From JAAZPT01 sp964544955 (GTDB lineage: Bacteria; Bacillota; Clostridia; Christensenellales; Aristaeellaceae), in the NCBI GenBank assembly GCA_964544955.1, contig CAZJEB010000001.1, positions 595,892-659,891 on the forward strand: a stretch of 64,000 bases of DNA, given 5' to 3'. Below, one piece after another: positions 52,602 to 60,635 of the stretch. Made by a program: the position numbers and the translations under genes. The notes beneath the pieces are model-generated. The model saw only the letters and a program-made list of their open reading frames with translations, did no database searches and was not told where the DNA came from. The stretch's first letter is position 1, and every line of letters starts with the position of its first letter.

Positions 52602-53582
52602 TTACCTTTCAAAGCAGCTAACAAAGTGACCAGGGCTTACTTCCTTAAGTTCTGGCACTTCTTGTGCGCAATGAAGTTTGCATTCACGGCAACGTGTTCT
52701 AAACGAGCAACCACTTGGCATATGCAAGGGGCTTGGAACATCGCCTTCTAATACTATACGCTTTCTATTCCTTGCACTTTCAGGGTCTGGCAATGGAATA
52801 GCAGATATCAAAGATTGAGTGTAGGGGTGTATTGGGTTACTTATTAGTTCTTTAGCGGGTGCAATTTCAACAATTTTACCTAGGTACATAACAGCTATTC
52901 TTTGGCTGATATGTTGAACAACAAGTAAATCATGAGCTATGAAAAGGTATGTAATACCAAGTTTTTGCTGCAATTCTTCAAATGTATTAATAATTTGAGC
53001 CTGTATTGATACGTCAAGGGCGGAAACAGGTTCATCACATACAATAAACTTAGGGTCAACAGCGAGGGCACGAGCTATACCTATGCGTTGCCTTTGACCG
53101 CCACTAAACTCATGGGCATACCTTCTTGAGTGGTCACTATTTAAACCAACTGTTTGAAGTAGTTCCGCTATCCTTTCTTCCCTTTCAGCCTTAGTTTTAT
53201 AAAGCTTATGTATATCCAAGGGTTCGCCAACTATATCGGCAACGGTCATCCTTGGGTTTAGTGAGGAATAAGGGTCTTGGAACACTATTTGCATATCTTT
53301 ACGATAGTTATAAATGTTTTTATCATTTATTAAGTTGCCATCGTAGTATATCTCACCACCAGTGGGCTTTTCTAAATAAAGTAGAGACCTGCCTACTGTA
53401 GTTTTACCACAACCAGATTCACCTACAAGGCCTAATGTTTCACCTTTTTCTATTGAGAATGAAACTCCATCAACAGCCTTAAGGGGAAGTTTTGTAAACA
53501 TATCTTCTTTAACAATAAAATGTTTTTTAAGATTTTTTACTTCAATAAACTTTTTTGGGGATGCATTATTTATATCACTCAT
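52602..53582 (-). CDS. oppF: Oligopeptide ABC transporter ATP-binding protein OppF
   Basis: A 326-residue ATPase subunit. Walker A is GESGCGKTT, the signature is FSGGQRQRIGI, Walker B is FIVCDEPVSALD, and IAHDL is the H-loop. The oligo_HPY C-terminal extension with a four-cysteine Fe-S-type site (CSFRTRCRECKLHC) is present. The start ATG follows GGAGGTG and overlaps oppD by 8 bases. Confidence 0.95.
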   Translation of the reverse strand: MSDINNASPKKFIEVKNLKKHFIVKEDMFTKLPLKAVDGVSFSIEKGETLGLVGESGCGKTTVGRSLLYLEKPTGGEIYYDGNLINDKNIYNYRKDMQIVFQDPYSSLNPRMTVADIVGEPLDIHKLYKTKAEREERIAELLQTVGLNSDHSRRYAHEFSGGQRQRIGIARALAVDPKFIVCDEPVSALDVSIQAQIINTFEELQQKLGITYLFIAHDLLVVQHISQRIAVMYLGKIVEIAPAKELISNPIHPYTQSLISAIPLPDPESARNRKRIVLEGDVPSPLHMPSGCSFRTRCRECKLHCAQEVPELKEVSPGHFVSCFER

Positions 53583-54585
53583 TGCTTTGCACCTCCGAAT
53601 TTAAGTATTGTTCCTTATAGTTTAGCCAACATGCAGCAATATGGGCATCATTAATCCATGTTTCCTCTGGTTTCTGTTCCAAGCATATTTTCATAGCATT
53701 TTCACAGCGGGAAACAAACGGGCAACCCTTAGGTAAATTTAATAAATCTATAGGTGAGCCTTCTATGGGAATAAGCCTTTTACCTGCTGAATCAAGCTTG
53801 GGTATTGACCTTAACAAGCCTTTTGTATACTCATGTTTTGGATTATAGAAAATTTCATCGGCTGTACCACGCTCGCAAACGCTACCTGCATACATTATGA
53901 TAATTTCATCGCACATATCTGCAATAACGCCTAAGTCATGGGTTATCATTATTATTGCCATGCCCATTTTCTTTTGAAGGGACTTCATAAGCTCTAATAT
54001 TTGGGCTTGTATTGTAACGTCAAGGGCTGTAGTTGGTTCATCAGCAATAAGAATATCTGGCTCGCATGCAAGAGCCATAGCTATCATAACCCTTTGCCTC
54101 ATACCACCACTTAATTCATGGGGATATTGCCTTAACCTTTTCAATGGCTCATTTACACCAACAAGTTCCAACATCTCTTTCGCCCTAAGTTTGGCTTCTT
54201 TACGGTTTCTGTCCGTATGTAGCAATATTGCTTCGCAAAGTTGATTGCCAATAGTGTAAACAGGGTTAAGGGATGTCATAGGGTCTTGGAATATAATAGA
54301 TATTTTTGAACCTCTAAATGCGTTAATTTGTTTTTTACTATATTTAACTACATCTTCGCCTTTAAAAAGCACTTCACCATCAACAATTTTACCAGTATCG
54401 GTTAAAATTCTTAATATAGAATAAGCTGTAACGCTTTTACCGCTACCACTTTCACCAACAACACCTAGAACTTTGCCCTTATCCAAGTTAAAGCTGAGAC
54501 CATTTACCGCCCTAACTTCTCCTGATTCTGTAAAGAAAGATGTATGTAAGTTTTTTACCTGTAACAGTAGTTTTTCTTCTGACAT
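53575..54585 (-). CDS. oppD: Oligopeptide ABC transporter ATP-binding protein OppD
   Basis: A 336-residue ATPase subunit. Walker A is GESGSGKSV, the signature LSGGMRQRVMI, Walker B ILIADEPTTALD and H-loop ITHDL. The C-terminal cysteine site is GCPFVSRCENAMKIC with a later cysteine in HIAACW. The start ATG at 54585 lies nine bases after GAGGAG; an ATG three codons earlier touches that RBS. Confidence 0.95.
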   Translation of the reverse strand: MSEEKLLLQVKNLHTSFFTESGEVRAVNGLSFNLDKGKVLGVVGESGSGKSVTAYSILRILTDTGKIVDGEVLFKGEDVVKYSKKQINAFRGSKISIIFQDPMTSLNPVYTIGNQLCEAILLHTDRNRKEAKLRAKEMLELVGVNEPLKRLRQYPHELSGGMRQRVMIAMALACEPDILIADEPTTALDVTIQAQILELMKSLQKKMGMAIIMITHDLGVIADMCDEIIIMYAGSVCERGTADEIFYNPKHEYTKGLLRSIPKLDSAGKRLIPIEGSPIDLLNLPKGCPFVSRCENAMKICLEQKPEETWINDAHIAACWLNYKEQYLNSEVQSNE

Positions 54586-54590
54586 ATTTA

Positions 54591-55673
54591 TCATCTCCTC
54601 AATTTAGGGTCAAATGCATCACGTAATCCATCACCTAAAAGGTTGAATGACAAAACTATAATACATATCATAAGTGCTGGGAAAACAAGTTTATATGGGT
54701 AACTTTGTAAGCCTTCCCTTGCAGCATTTGCTAAAGAACCTAAACTAGGCATAGGTGCTTGAACACCCAAACCTATAAAGCTTAGAAAGCTTTCAGTAAA
54801 TATAGCAGAAGGAATTTGCAAGGCTGTGGATATAAATATAACGCTTATACAGTTAGGCAAAACGTGTTTCATAATAATCCTTGATGTTGACGCACCCATT
54901 GCCTTTGCTGCCATAACATATTCATTGCTTTTTATTTGCAATACTTGGCCACGTACAAGCCTTGCCATACCTACCCAGTATAATAAACCAAAAACAACAA
55001 ATAAGCTAAGCATGTTTGTGCCAAGGCTTTCAAAAATTGTACCTTTAATTGATTGCCCAAGGACCTGATCAAGCACAACTGAGAGCAAAATAACCATAAG
55101 AGTATCGGGTAAGGAATAAATAACATCAACTATACGCATCATCACAAGGTCGGTTTTTCCGCCCACATATCCTGATATCGAGCCATAAATTAAACCAATT
55201 ATAAGCACAATAACACTTGCAAAAAAACCAACAATTAGCGAAACCCTTGTGCCATATACAACACGAATAAAGTAATCCCTACTTAGGGCATCTGTACCAA
55301 ATATATGTGGGAATATATATTGCCCTTCTTCCATAGCTTGTTTTTCCATTTTGGAATATTCAAAAGGATAAAGATTTTTAGCAGTTTTATCCCTTCTACC
55401 ATTAACGGTAATCATATCTGAATAACCATAAGGTACTATGAAAGGAGCGATAATAATAACTAAAACAATTATTATAAGTAAAGCTAAACTTAACATTGCA
55501 AGGGGGTTACGTTTCAACTTTTTAATGCCATCACGGAAAAAAGTTGTAGACTCCCTCATAATATCATGTTGAGCTTTTTCCGCATCACTAGCTTTTTCAA
55601 ACTTACTTACATCTATTTGCAAGCTACCAACGCTTTTTTTAGGTGTTGTGTTTGGGTTGTAAATATTATCCAT
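54591..55673 (-). CDS. oppC: Oligopeptide ABC transporter permease OppC
   Basis: A 360-residue permease with a soluble N-terminal part, one early helix (NPLAMLSLALLIIIVLVII), a loop with GTDALSRDYFIRVVYGTRVS, and the EAA loop (AAKAMGASTSRIIMKHVLPN). The end GDGLRDAFDPKLRR is the typical OppC end. Its stop overlaps the oppD RBS. Confidence 0.95.
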   Translation of the reverse strand: MDNIYNPNTTPKKSVGSLQIDVSKFEKASDAEKAQHDIMRESTTFFRDGIKKLKRNPLAMLSLALLIIIVLVIIIAPFIVPYGYSDMITVNGRRDKTAKNLYPFEYSKMEKQAMEEGQYIFPHIFGTDALSRDYFIRVVYGTRVSLIVGFFASVIVLIIGLIYGSISGYVGGKTDLVMMRIVDVIYSLPDTLMVILLSVVLDQVLGQSIKGTIFESLGTNMLSLFVVFGLLYWVGMARLVRGQVLQIKSNEYVMAAKAMGASTSRIIMKHVLPNCISVIFISTALQIPSAIFTESFLSFIGLGVQAPMPSLGSLANAAREGLQSYPYKLVFPALMICIIVLSFNLLGDGLRDAFDPKLRR

Positions 55674-55704
55674 TAATACTGAAAGCTCCTTTTAACAAGC
55701 AAAT

Positions 55705-56781
55705 TTATTTAAAAGTAATTTTAGGATCAACAACTTTGTAAACCAAGTCGCTAATAAGTGTCATTGTAACCATTAACATAGATAGGAAAATTGTTGTTCC
55801 CATAATCATGGAATAATCCCTATTGGTAATACCTTGAACAAACTTTGTACCTAAGCCACCTATTGTAAATACCGTTTCAACAACCATAGACCCTGTTAAT
55901 ATATAAGCAGTTAATGGCCCTAAATAAGTAATAACTGGTATAACTGCATTCCTTAAAGCATGTTTTGCAATAACAACTGACCTTTTTACCCCCTTTGCAT
56001 AGGCTGTTCTAATATAATCTTGACTAAGCACATCCAGCATACTAGTTTTAGTTAACCTTGTAATATAGCTCATAGGGTAAAGGGCAAGGGATATAACTGG
56101 TAAAATGTAGTTGGGGTTGGATGAGGACCATACTGGAACCCAACCAAGCTCCAACGAGAACACTAACATTAGCAATGTTGCTAGTATAAAGCTTGGTACA
56201 GCCACAAATAATGTTGTAAAAAATATAATGCTTCTATCTGCAATTTTACTACGGTTTAAAGCAGCAACAGAACCTAGGAATAAACCAACAAATACAGCTA
56301 TAAGTATTGCATAACCACCAAGTTTTGCAGATATTGTAAAGGAGTCAAATATTGTTGCAGCTACTTCCCTACCTGTTTTCATTGATACGCCAAGGTCACC
56401 ATTAATAAGGTTTTTAAGGTATAGGAAAAATTGAACAAACACTGGTTTATCTAAATTAAAGCGTTTTTCCAATGTAGCTTTTACAGCAGCATCTAAAGCT
56501 TTTTCAGCATTAAAAGGGCCGCCAGGTATAAAGTTCATTGAAAAAAAGGTAATTGCGGCAATAATAAATATTGTTAATATTGCTAGTAGTACCCTTTTGC
56601 AAACGTAAGCAATGGTATCATTTTTTGAGAACATCATGCCCATAAACAACATTAAAATTAACCCTATTAAAACAAGCTCTATACTTTTTGTTAAAAAGAA
56701 AGAAGCAATAATTAAAATAGTAATAATTACATTTATTGTAAATAAATTAGATGAAGCTTTTTTTATACTTAACTCAGGCAT
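55705..56781 (-). CDS. oppB: Oligopeptide ABC transporter permease OppB, with N-terminal extension
   Basis: A 358-residue permease. The usual start of OppB (YVCKRVLLAILTIFIIAAITFF) comes only at about residue 59. The preceding segment holds two extra hydrophobic helices (FTINVIITILIIASFFL and ELVLIGLILMLFMGMMF), a feature not in ordinary OppB. The EAA loop is YIRTAYAKGVKRSVVIAKHALRN split around the turn, and the end is DLVYKVVDPKITF. AGGC/GGAGG precedes the ATG; this is the first gene of the operon. Confidence 0.92.
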   Translation of the reverse strand: MPELSIKKASSNLFTINVIITILIIASFFLTKSIELVLIGLILMLFMGMMFSKNDTIAYVCKRVLLAILTIFIIAAITFFSMNFIPGGPFNAEKALDAAVKATLEKRFNLDKPVFVQFFLYLKNLINGDLGVSMKTGREVAATIFDSFTISAKLGGYAILIAVFVGLFLGSVAALNRSKIADRSIIFFTTLFVAVPSFILATLLMLVFSLELGWVPVWSSSNPNYILPVISLALYPMSYITRLTKTSMLDVLSQDYIRTAYAKGVKRSVVIAKHALRNAVIPVITYLGPLTAYILTGSMVVETVFTIGGLGTKFVQGITNRDYSMIMGTTIFLSMLMVTMTLISDLVYKVVDPKITFK

Positions 56782-56828
56782 TTACTTGCCTCCAATCATA
56801 TAATGAAAGTTAATTAAAACATAAGATA

Positions 56829-56837
56829 ATTATAGCA
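56829..56837 (-). promoter_or_regulatory. Extended -10 promoter of oppBCDFA
   Basis: On the minus strand TGCTATAAT, about 48 bases before oppB, with a weak -35. Confidence 0.6.
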
Positions 56838-56935
56838 TAATAATTATTTTTGATTTGTATTTATATTGTTTTTTGATGAATTTTTATAAGACTAAAACCT
56901 AAATATATTTTTTGTTAACAACATTTAAGCAACAA

Positions 56936-56961
56936 AAAATGCCATATTATATGGCATTTTT
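56936..56961 (-). terminator. Intrinsic terminator after rfbB
   Basis: ATGCCATA (56939-56946) pairs with TATGGCAT (56950-56957), flanked by A and T runs, so it may work both ways. Confidence 0.75.
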
Positions 56962-57010
56962 ATAAATATTAGTCACTATTTACAACTAATTTTATTCATT
57001 AAATAATTAT

Positions 57011-58039
57011 TCAGTTTATAGCCCTATTATCATACATTTCTTTGTAGTAGTTTAAGTATTCGCCATTTATTATTTCTTTCCACCATGATTGGTTGTTCAT
57101 ATACCAATCTATTGTTTTTTTAATACCTGTTTTAAAATCTAAAGTAGGTTCCCAAGATAAATCTTTTTTTATTTTACTTGCATCAATTGCATACCTTAAA
57201 TCGTGCCCAGGCCTATCCTTAACATACTCGATAAGGGAAGTGGGTTTGCCTAAAACTTCTAATATAGTAGTAACCACATCAATATTTCTCATTTCTTGAT
57301 TACCACCTATATTATAAACTTCGCCAATTGGGGCTTTACGAACAATTGTATCAATTGCTCTGTTGTGATCCTCAACAAAAAGCCAATCCCTTACATTTTC
57401 CCCTTTACCATATACAGGTAAACTTTTATTATCATTTGCCCTTGCTATCATAAGTGGTATAAGCTTTTCAGGAAATTGGTATGGCCCATAGTTATTTGAA
57501 CACCTTGATATAGTTATAGGTAAACCAAATGTTCTATTGTAAGCTTGAACAAGTAAATCCGCAGAAGCTTTAGATGCAGAATAAGGGCTTGATGTTTTTA
57601 TAGGAGTTGTTTCTGTAAAAAGCATATCAGGTTTATCCAAAGGAAGATCACCATACACTTCATCTGTAGAAACTTGGTGAAACCTAATATTACCAAAATT
57701 ACGGCATGCATCCATAAGCACCTGCGTGCCCAATATATTTGTGCTTAAAAATAGCCCAGGGTTATTTATAGACCTATCTACATGGCTTTCAGCCGCAAAG
57801 TTGATAACAACATCTGGTTTTTCATTTTCAAATATATTGAAAACCGCTTCCCTATCAACAATATCGCATTTGTAAAATTTAAAGTTTGGTTTTTTTAAAG
57901 CCTTATCAAGGGTTTTTAAATTGCCTGCATAAGTTAATAAATCTAAACATATAATTTTATCATTTGGATATTTATCAAGCATATAGTAAATAAAGTTGCT
58001 ACCTATAAAGCCAGCGCCACCGGTTACAATAATATTCAT
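57011..58039 (-). CDS. rfbB: dTDP-glucose 4,6-dehydratase
   Basis: Converts dTDP-glucose to dTDP-4-keto-6-deoxyglucose, a step in dTDP-rhamnose and related sugar synthesis. The 342-residue SDR enzyme has GGAGFIGSNF, NFAAESHVDRSI, STDEVYGDL, and the active-site YSASKASADLLV. AGGAGG precedes the ATG. It follows rfbA by 9 bases. rfbC and rfbD are not in the window, so the final sugar cannot be named. Confidence 0.97.
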   Translation of the reverse strand: MNIIVTGGAGFIGSNFIYYMLDKYPNDKIICLDLLTYAGNLKTLDKALKKPNFKFYKCDIVDREAVFNIFENEKPDVVINFAAESHVDRSINNPGLFLSTNILGTQVLMDACRNFGNIRFHQVSTDEVYGDLPLDKPDMLFTETTPIKTSSPYSASKASADLLVQAYNRTFGLPITISRCSNNYGPYQFPEKLIPLMIARANDNKSLPVYGKGENVRDWLFVEDHNRAIDTIVRKAPIGEVYNIGGNQEMRNIDVVTTILEVLGKPTSLIEYVKDRPGHDLRYAIDASKIKKDLSWEPTLDFKTGIKKTIDWYMNNQSWWKEIINGEYLNYYKEMYDNRAIN

Positions 58040-58048
58040 AAACGCCTC

Positions 58049-58951
58049 CTATTTATTAAAGCCATTATTATAAGCAATTAAGCCCTCTGCTACCCTATGC
58101 AAATGCTCACCATATGGGGATTTACCATACTTGTTAGCTGATTGTATTAGCATTTCTTTGCTTATCCAATTATTTTTATATGCAATTTCCTCAGGTGCTG
58201 AAATTTTAATTGATTGCCTTTGTTCAAGCATACGCACAAACATAGCTGCATCAACAAGGCTATCTACAGTACCCGTATCCAACCATGCGAAGCCACGCCC
58301 TAATATTGAAACATCTAAATTTTCTTTTTTTAGGTAAATATCATTAAGGGATGTTATCTCCAACTCTCCCCTTTTTGATGGTTTAACTTGTTTAGCATAC
58401 TCCACAACATTTTTATCATAAAAATATAGGCCAGTTATACAATAATTGCTTTTTGGGTTTTTAGGTTTTTCCTCAACGGATAATACCTTTAAGTTATTAT
58501 CAAACTCAACAATGCCAAAACGTTCTGGATCATTTACAAAATAAGCAAAAATAGTTGCCTTGCCTTTTTCTGCATTAGCAACGGCATTTTTAAGCATACC
58601 ACCAAAACCATTACCATAGAATATATTATCGCCTAAAATTAAAGCGCAGGGTTCACCATTTATAAATTCTTCACCTATTAAAAACGCCTGAGCTAAGCCA
58701 TCGGGTGATGGTTGAACAGCATATTGCAGTTTAATTCCAAAATCGCTACCATCGCCTAAAAGCTCCTCAAAGCGAGGGGTGTCTGTTGGTGTAGATATAA
58801 TTAAAATATCTTTTATACCTGCAAGCATAAGCGTAGATAGAGGATAGTAAATCATGGGTTTATCATACACTGGAAGTAATTGTTTACTTGTAACCATTGT
58901 TAATGGATAGAGCCTTGTACCCGCTCCACCTGCCAAAATAATTCCTTTCAT
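58049..58951 (-). CDS. rfbA: Glucose-1-phosphate thymidylyltransferase
   Basis: Makes dTDP-glucose, the first step of the pathway continued by rfbB. The 300-residue protein has the nucleotidyltransferase opening GIILAGGAGTRLYPLT, ALILGDNIFYG, VEEKPKNPKSNYCITGLYFYD (about 170-190) and WLDTGTVDSL. GGGGGC precedes the ATG. Confidence 0.97.
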   Translation of the reverse strand: MKGIILAGGAGTRLYPLTMVTSKQLLPVYDKPMIYYPLSTLMLAGIKDILIISTPTDTPRFEELLGDGSDFGIKLQYAVQPSPDGLAQAFLIGEEFINGEPCALILGDNIFYGNGFGGMLKNAVANAEKGKATIFAYFVNDPERFGIVEFDNNLKVLSVEEKPKNPKSNYCITGLYFYDKNVVEYAKQVKPSKRGELEITSLNDIYLKKENLDVSILGRGFAWLDTGTVDSLVDAAMFVRMLEQRQSIKISAPEEIAYKNNWISKEMLIQSANKYGKSPYGEHLHRVAEGLIAYNNGFNK

Positions 58952-58977
58952 GTTGCCCCCTATATTGTTTTATTTAT

Positions 58978-58986
58978 ATTATAGCA
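58978..58986 (-). promoter_or_regulatory. Extended -10 promoter of rfbA-rfbB
   Basis: On the minus strand TGCTATAAT, 27 bases before the start, with no clear -35. Confidence 0.6.
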
Positions 58987-59013
58987 TACAAATTTATACA
59001 TTTACTATTAATA

Positions 59014-59556
59014 TTAAAGCTTATTTATATTGTTGCAAAATGAACATTTTACATCATTGCCTTTTTTGCCATAAATTTGGGCACCACAATGTTTGCATTT
59101 AATAACATTATTTTTCTTTGGAAAAAGCGTATTTATAAATGTATCAGCCGCATCTTTTATAAAGCCAGCAACATTTTCAACTATTGGTATATTGTTTCTA
59201 TTATCGTCAGCCAAATCAATATCTATTCCACAAACAATATCGGTAATTTTATTTATCCACTTTATTGCTTCCTTTTTATTTTGAAAACCAAACTTATCCT
59301 CACCTTCAAAATGGGATATTAAAATATAGTTATTATTATGAATAATGATGCTTGGCTTGCCATTTAAAATTTTAATTGTGTTTATAGCTATTTTCTTTAA
59401 TACTTTTTTTGTTTTAAAAAAACCTTTTTCTATTACAATTAAATTTTGGTTGGTTAAAATAAGCTCATGCCCTTGGCTCAATGCTTTTCCATCATATATA
59501 ACATAAGTGTTTGCTAAAATAATACATTCATTTTTGTTTAGGTTTAATTCAAGCAT
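59014..59556 (-). CDS. PH-like domain and zinc-ribbon protein of unknown function
   Basis: A 180-residue cytoplasmic protein I do not recognise. Residues 1-100 look like a PH-type beta barrel (ELILTNQNLIVIEKGFF, IIIHNNNYILISHFEG). After a helical linker comes a zinc ribbon with CKHCGAQI and CSFCNNINK. AAAGGAAA precedes the ATG. It lies alone between rfbA and rpsI, and no function can be inferred from these. Confidence 0.7.
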   Translation of the reverse strand: MLELNLNKNECIILANTYVIYDGKALSQGHELILTNQNLIVIEKGFFKTKKVLKKIAINTIKILNGKPSIIIHNNNYILISHFEGEDKFGFQNKKEAIKWINKITDIVCGIDIDLADDNRNNIPIVENVAGFIKDAADTFINTLFPKKNNVIKCKHCGAQIYGKKGNDVKCSFCNNINKL

Positions 59557-59618
59557 AAATTTTTCCTTTATTATTTTTATAATATTATTTTATAACATTT
59601 TTATTATATTTAACAGCA

Positions 59619-59644
59619 TAAAAAAATCCTCGGCATAGCCGAGG
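59619..59644 (-). terminator. Intrinsic terminator after rpsI
   Basis: CCTCGGC (59628-59634) pairs with GCCGAGG (59638-59644) over an ATA loop, and the U run of the minus transcript follows. Confidence 0.92.
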
Positions 59645-59651
59645 AATAATA

Positions 59652-60044
59652 TTAACGTTTTGAGAATTGAGGAGCACGACGTGCTGCTTTAAGACCGTAT
59701 TTTTTACGTTCCTTCATACGTGGGTCACGTGTTAGGAAGCCAGCCTTTTTAATGTCAGGGCGTAATTCTGGGTTAACCTTGCATAAAGCGCGGCTTATAC
59801 CATGACGGATAGCGCCTGCTTGACCTGTTAAACCGCCACCGTGAACATTAACTATAATATCCATTGTTCCCAATGTTTTTGTTAATTCAAGGGGTTGACG
59901 AACAGTCATTTTAAGTGTTTCAAGACCGAAGTAATTATCGATTTCACGACCGTTAATCAAAATTTTGCCATCACCTGCTACCAAGCGAACACGAGCAATT
60001 GCCTCTTTGCGGCGACCAACGGCATTATATTCAACTTTAGCCAT
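59652..60044 (-). CDS. rpsI: 30S ribosomal protein S9
   Basis: A 130-residue basic protein. It opens with YNAVGRRKEAIARVRL, has VHGGGLTGQAGAIRHGISRAL near residues 68-88 and ends PQFSKR, the S9 tail that reaches the P site. GAAAGGAG precedes the ATG; it is 2 bases past rplM. Confidence 0.98.
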   Translation of the reverse strand: MAKVEYNAVGRRKEAIARVRLVAGDGKILINGREIDNYFGLETLKMTVRQPLELTKTLGTMDIIVNVHGGGLTGQAGAIRHGISRALCKVNPELRPDIKKAGFLTRDPRMKERKKYGLKAARRAPQFSKR

Positions 60045-60046
60045 TA

Positions 60047-60496
60047 TTAATTTTCTCCTTTCGCTTGATTAACTACAAAAACTTCAGGTTGTTGTGCTTC
60101 GTGTTTGTGTTCTGTACCAGCATAAACATAAAGTTTTTTAGCCATTTTTCTGCCTAGTGGGCCTTTGGGAAGCATACCTTCAATTGCATGCCTTACAGCA
60201 AATTCAGGTTTTTCTTCCATAAGTCTACGATAAACAGTTTTTTTCAAACCACCTGCGTAGCCAGAATGGCGATAGTAGTACTTTTGATCAAGCTTCTTAC
60301 CTGTTAAGATAGCTTTATCTGCATTAATAACGATTACGTTATCCCCACAATCAACGTGAGGAGTATATATTGGCTTGTGTTTGCCACGCAATAATGTTGC
60401 TACTTGTGATGCCAAGCGGCCAAGTACTACATTTTCAGCGTCAACAACATACCATTTACGTTGTACATTGCTTGCGTTTGCCATGTATGTATTCAA
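60047..60496 (-). CDS. rplM: 50S ribosomal protein L13
   Basis: A 149-residue large-subunit protein, with WYVVDAENVVLGRLAS, the VDCGDNVIVINADKA strand and the MLPKGPLGRKMAKKLYVY region. The start is TTG eight bases after AGGAGG; the ATG four codons later is too far from the RBS. The first residues MNTYMANASNVQRKW fit the clostridial L13 N-terminus. It leads the rplM-rpsI pair. Confidence 0.96.
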   Translation of the reverse strand: MNTYMANASNVQRKWYVVDAENVVLGRLASQVATLLRGKHKPIYTPHVDCGDNVIVINADKAILTGKKLDQKYYYRHSGYAGGLKKTVYRRLMEEKPEFAVRHAIEGMLPKGPLGRKMAKKLYVYAGTEHKHEAQQPEVFVVNQAKGEN

Positions 60497-60553
60497 GAGA
60501 ATATCCTCCTATTAATTTAAATTGCAAAGCAAATGATGGTCGCACTTACTTAA

Positions 60554-60587
60554 ATCAATAGTTTCCGGGGCTAACAGAGCTATTGAT
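60554..60587 (-). promoter_or_regulatory. Candidate L13-type leader hairpin upstream of rplM
   Basis: On the minus strand ATCAATAG pairs with CTATTGAT (60554-60561 with 60580-60587) around an 18-base loop, close to the predicted transcript start. L13 leaders that sense L13 are known in Bacillota, but I cannot confirm membership from sequence alone. Confidence 0.45.
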
Positions 60588-60597
60588 GCCAAATGTT

Positions 60598-60626
60598 ATT
60601 TTACAAAAGAAAAATAGTGTTGTCAA
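60598..60626 (-). promoter_or_regulatory. SigA-type promoter of rplM-rpsI
   Basis: On the minus strand TTGACA (60621-60626) and TAAAAT (60598-60603) are 17 bases apart. Confidence 0.75.
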
Positions 60627-60635
60627 GGTTTTTTA

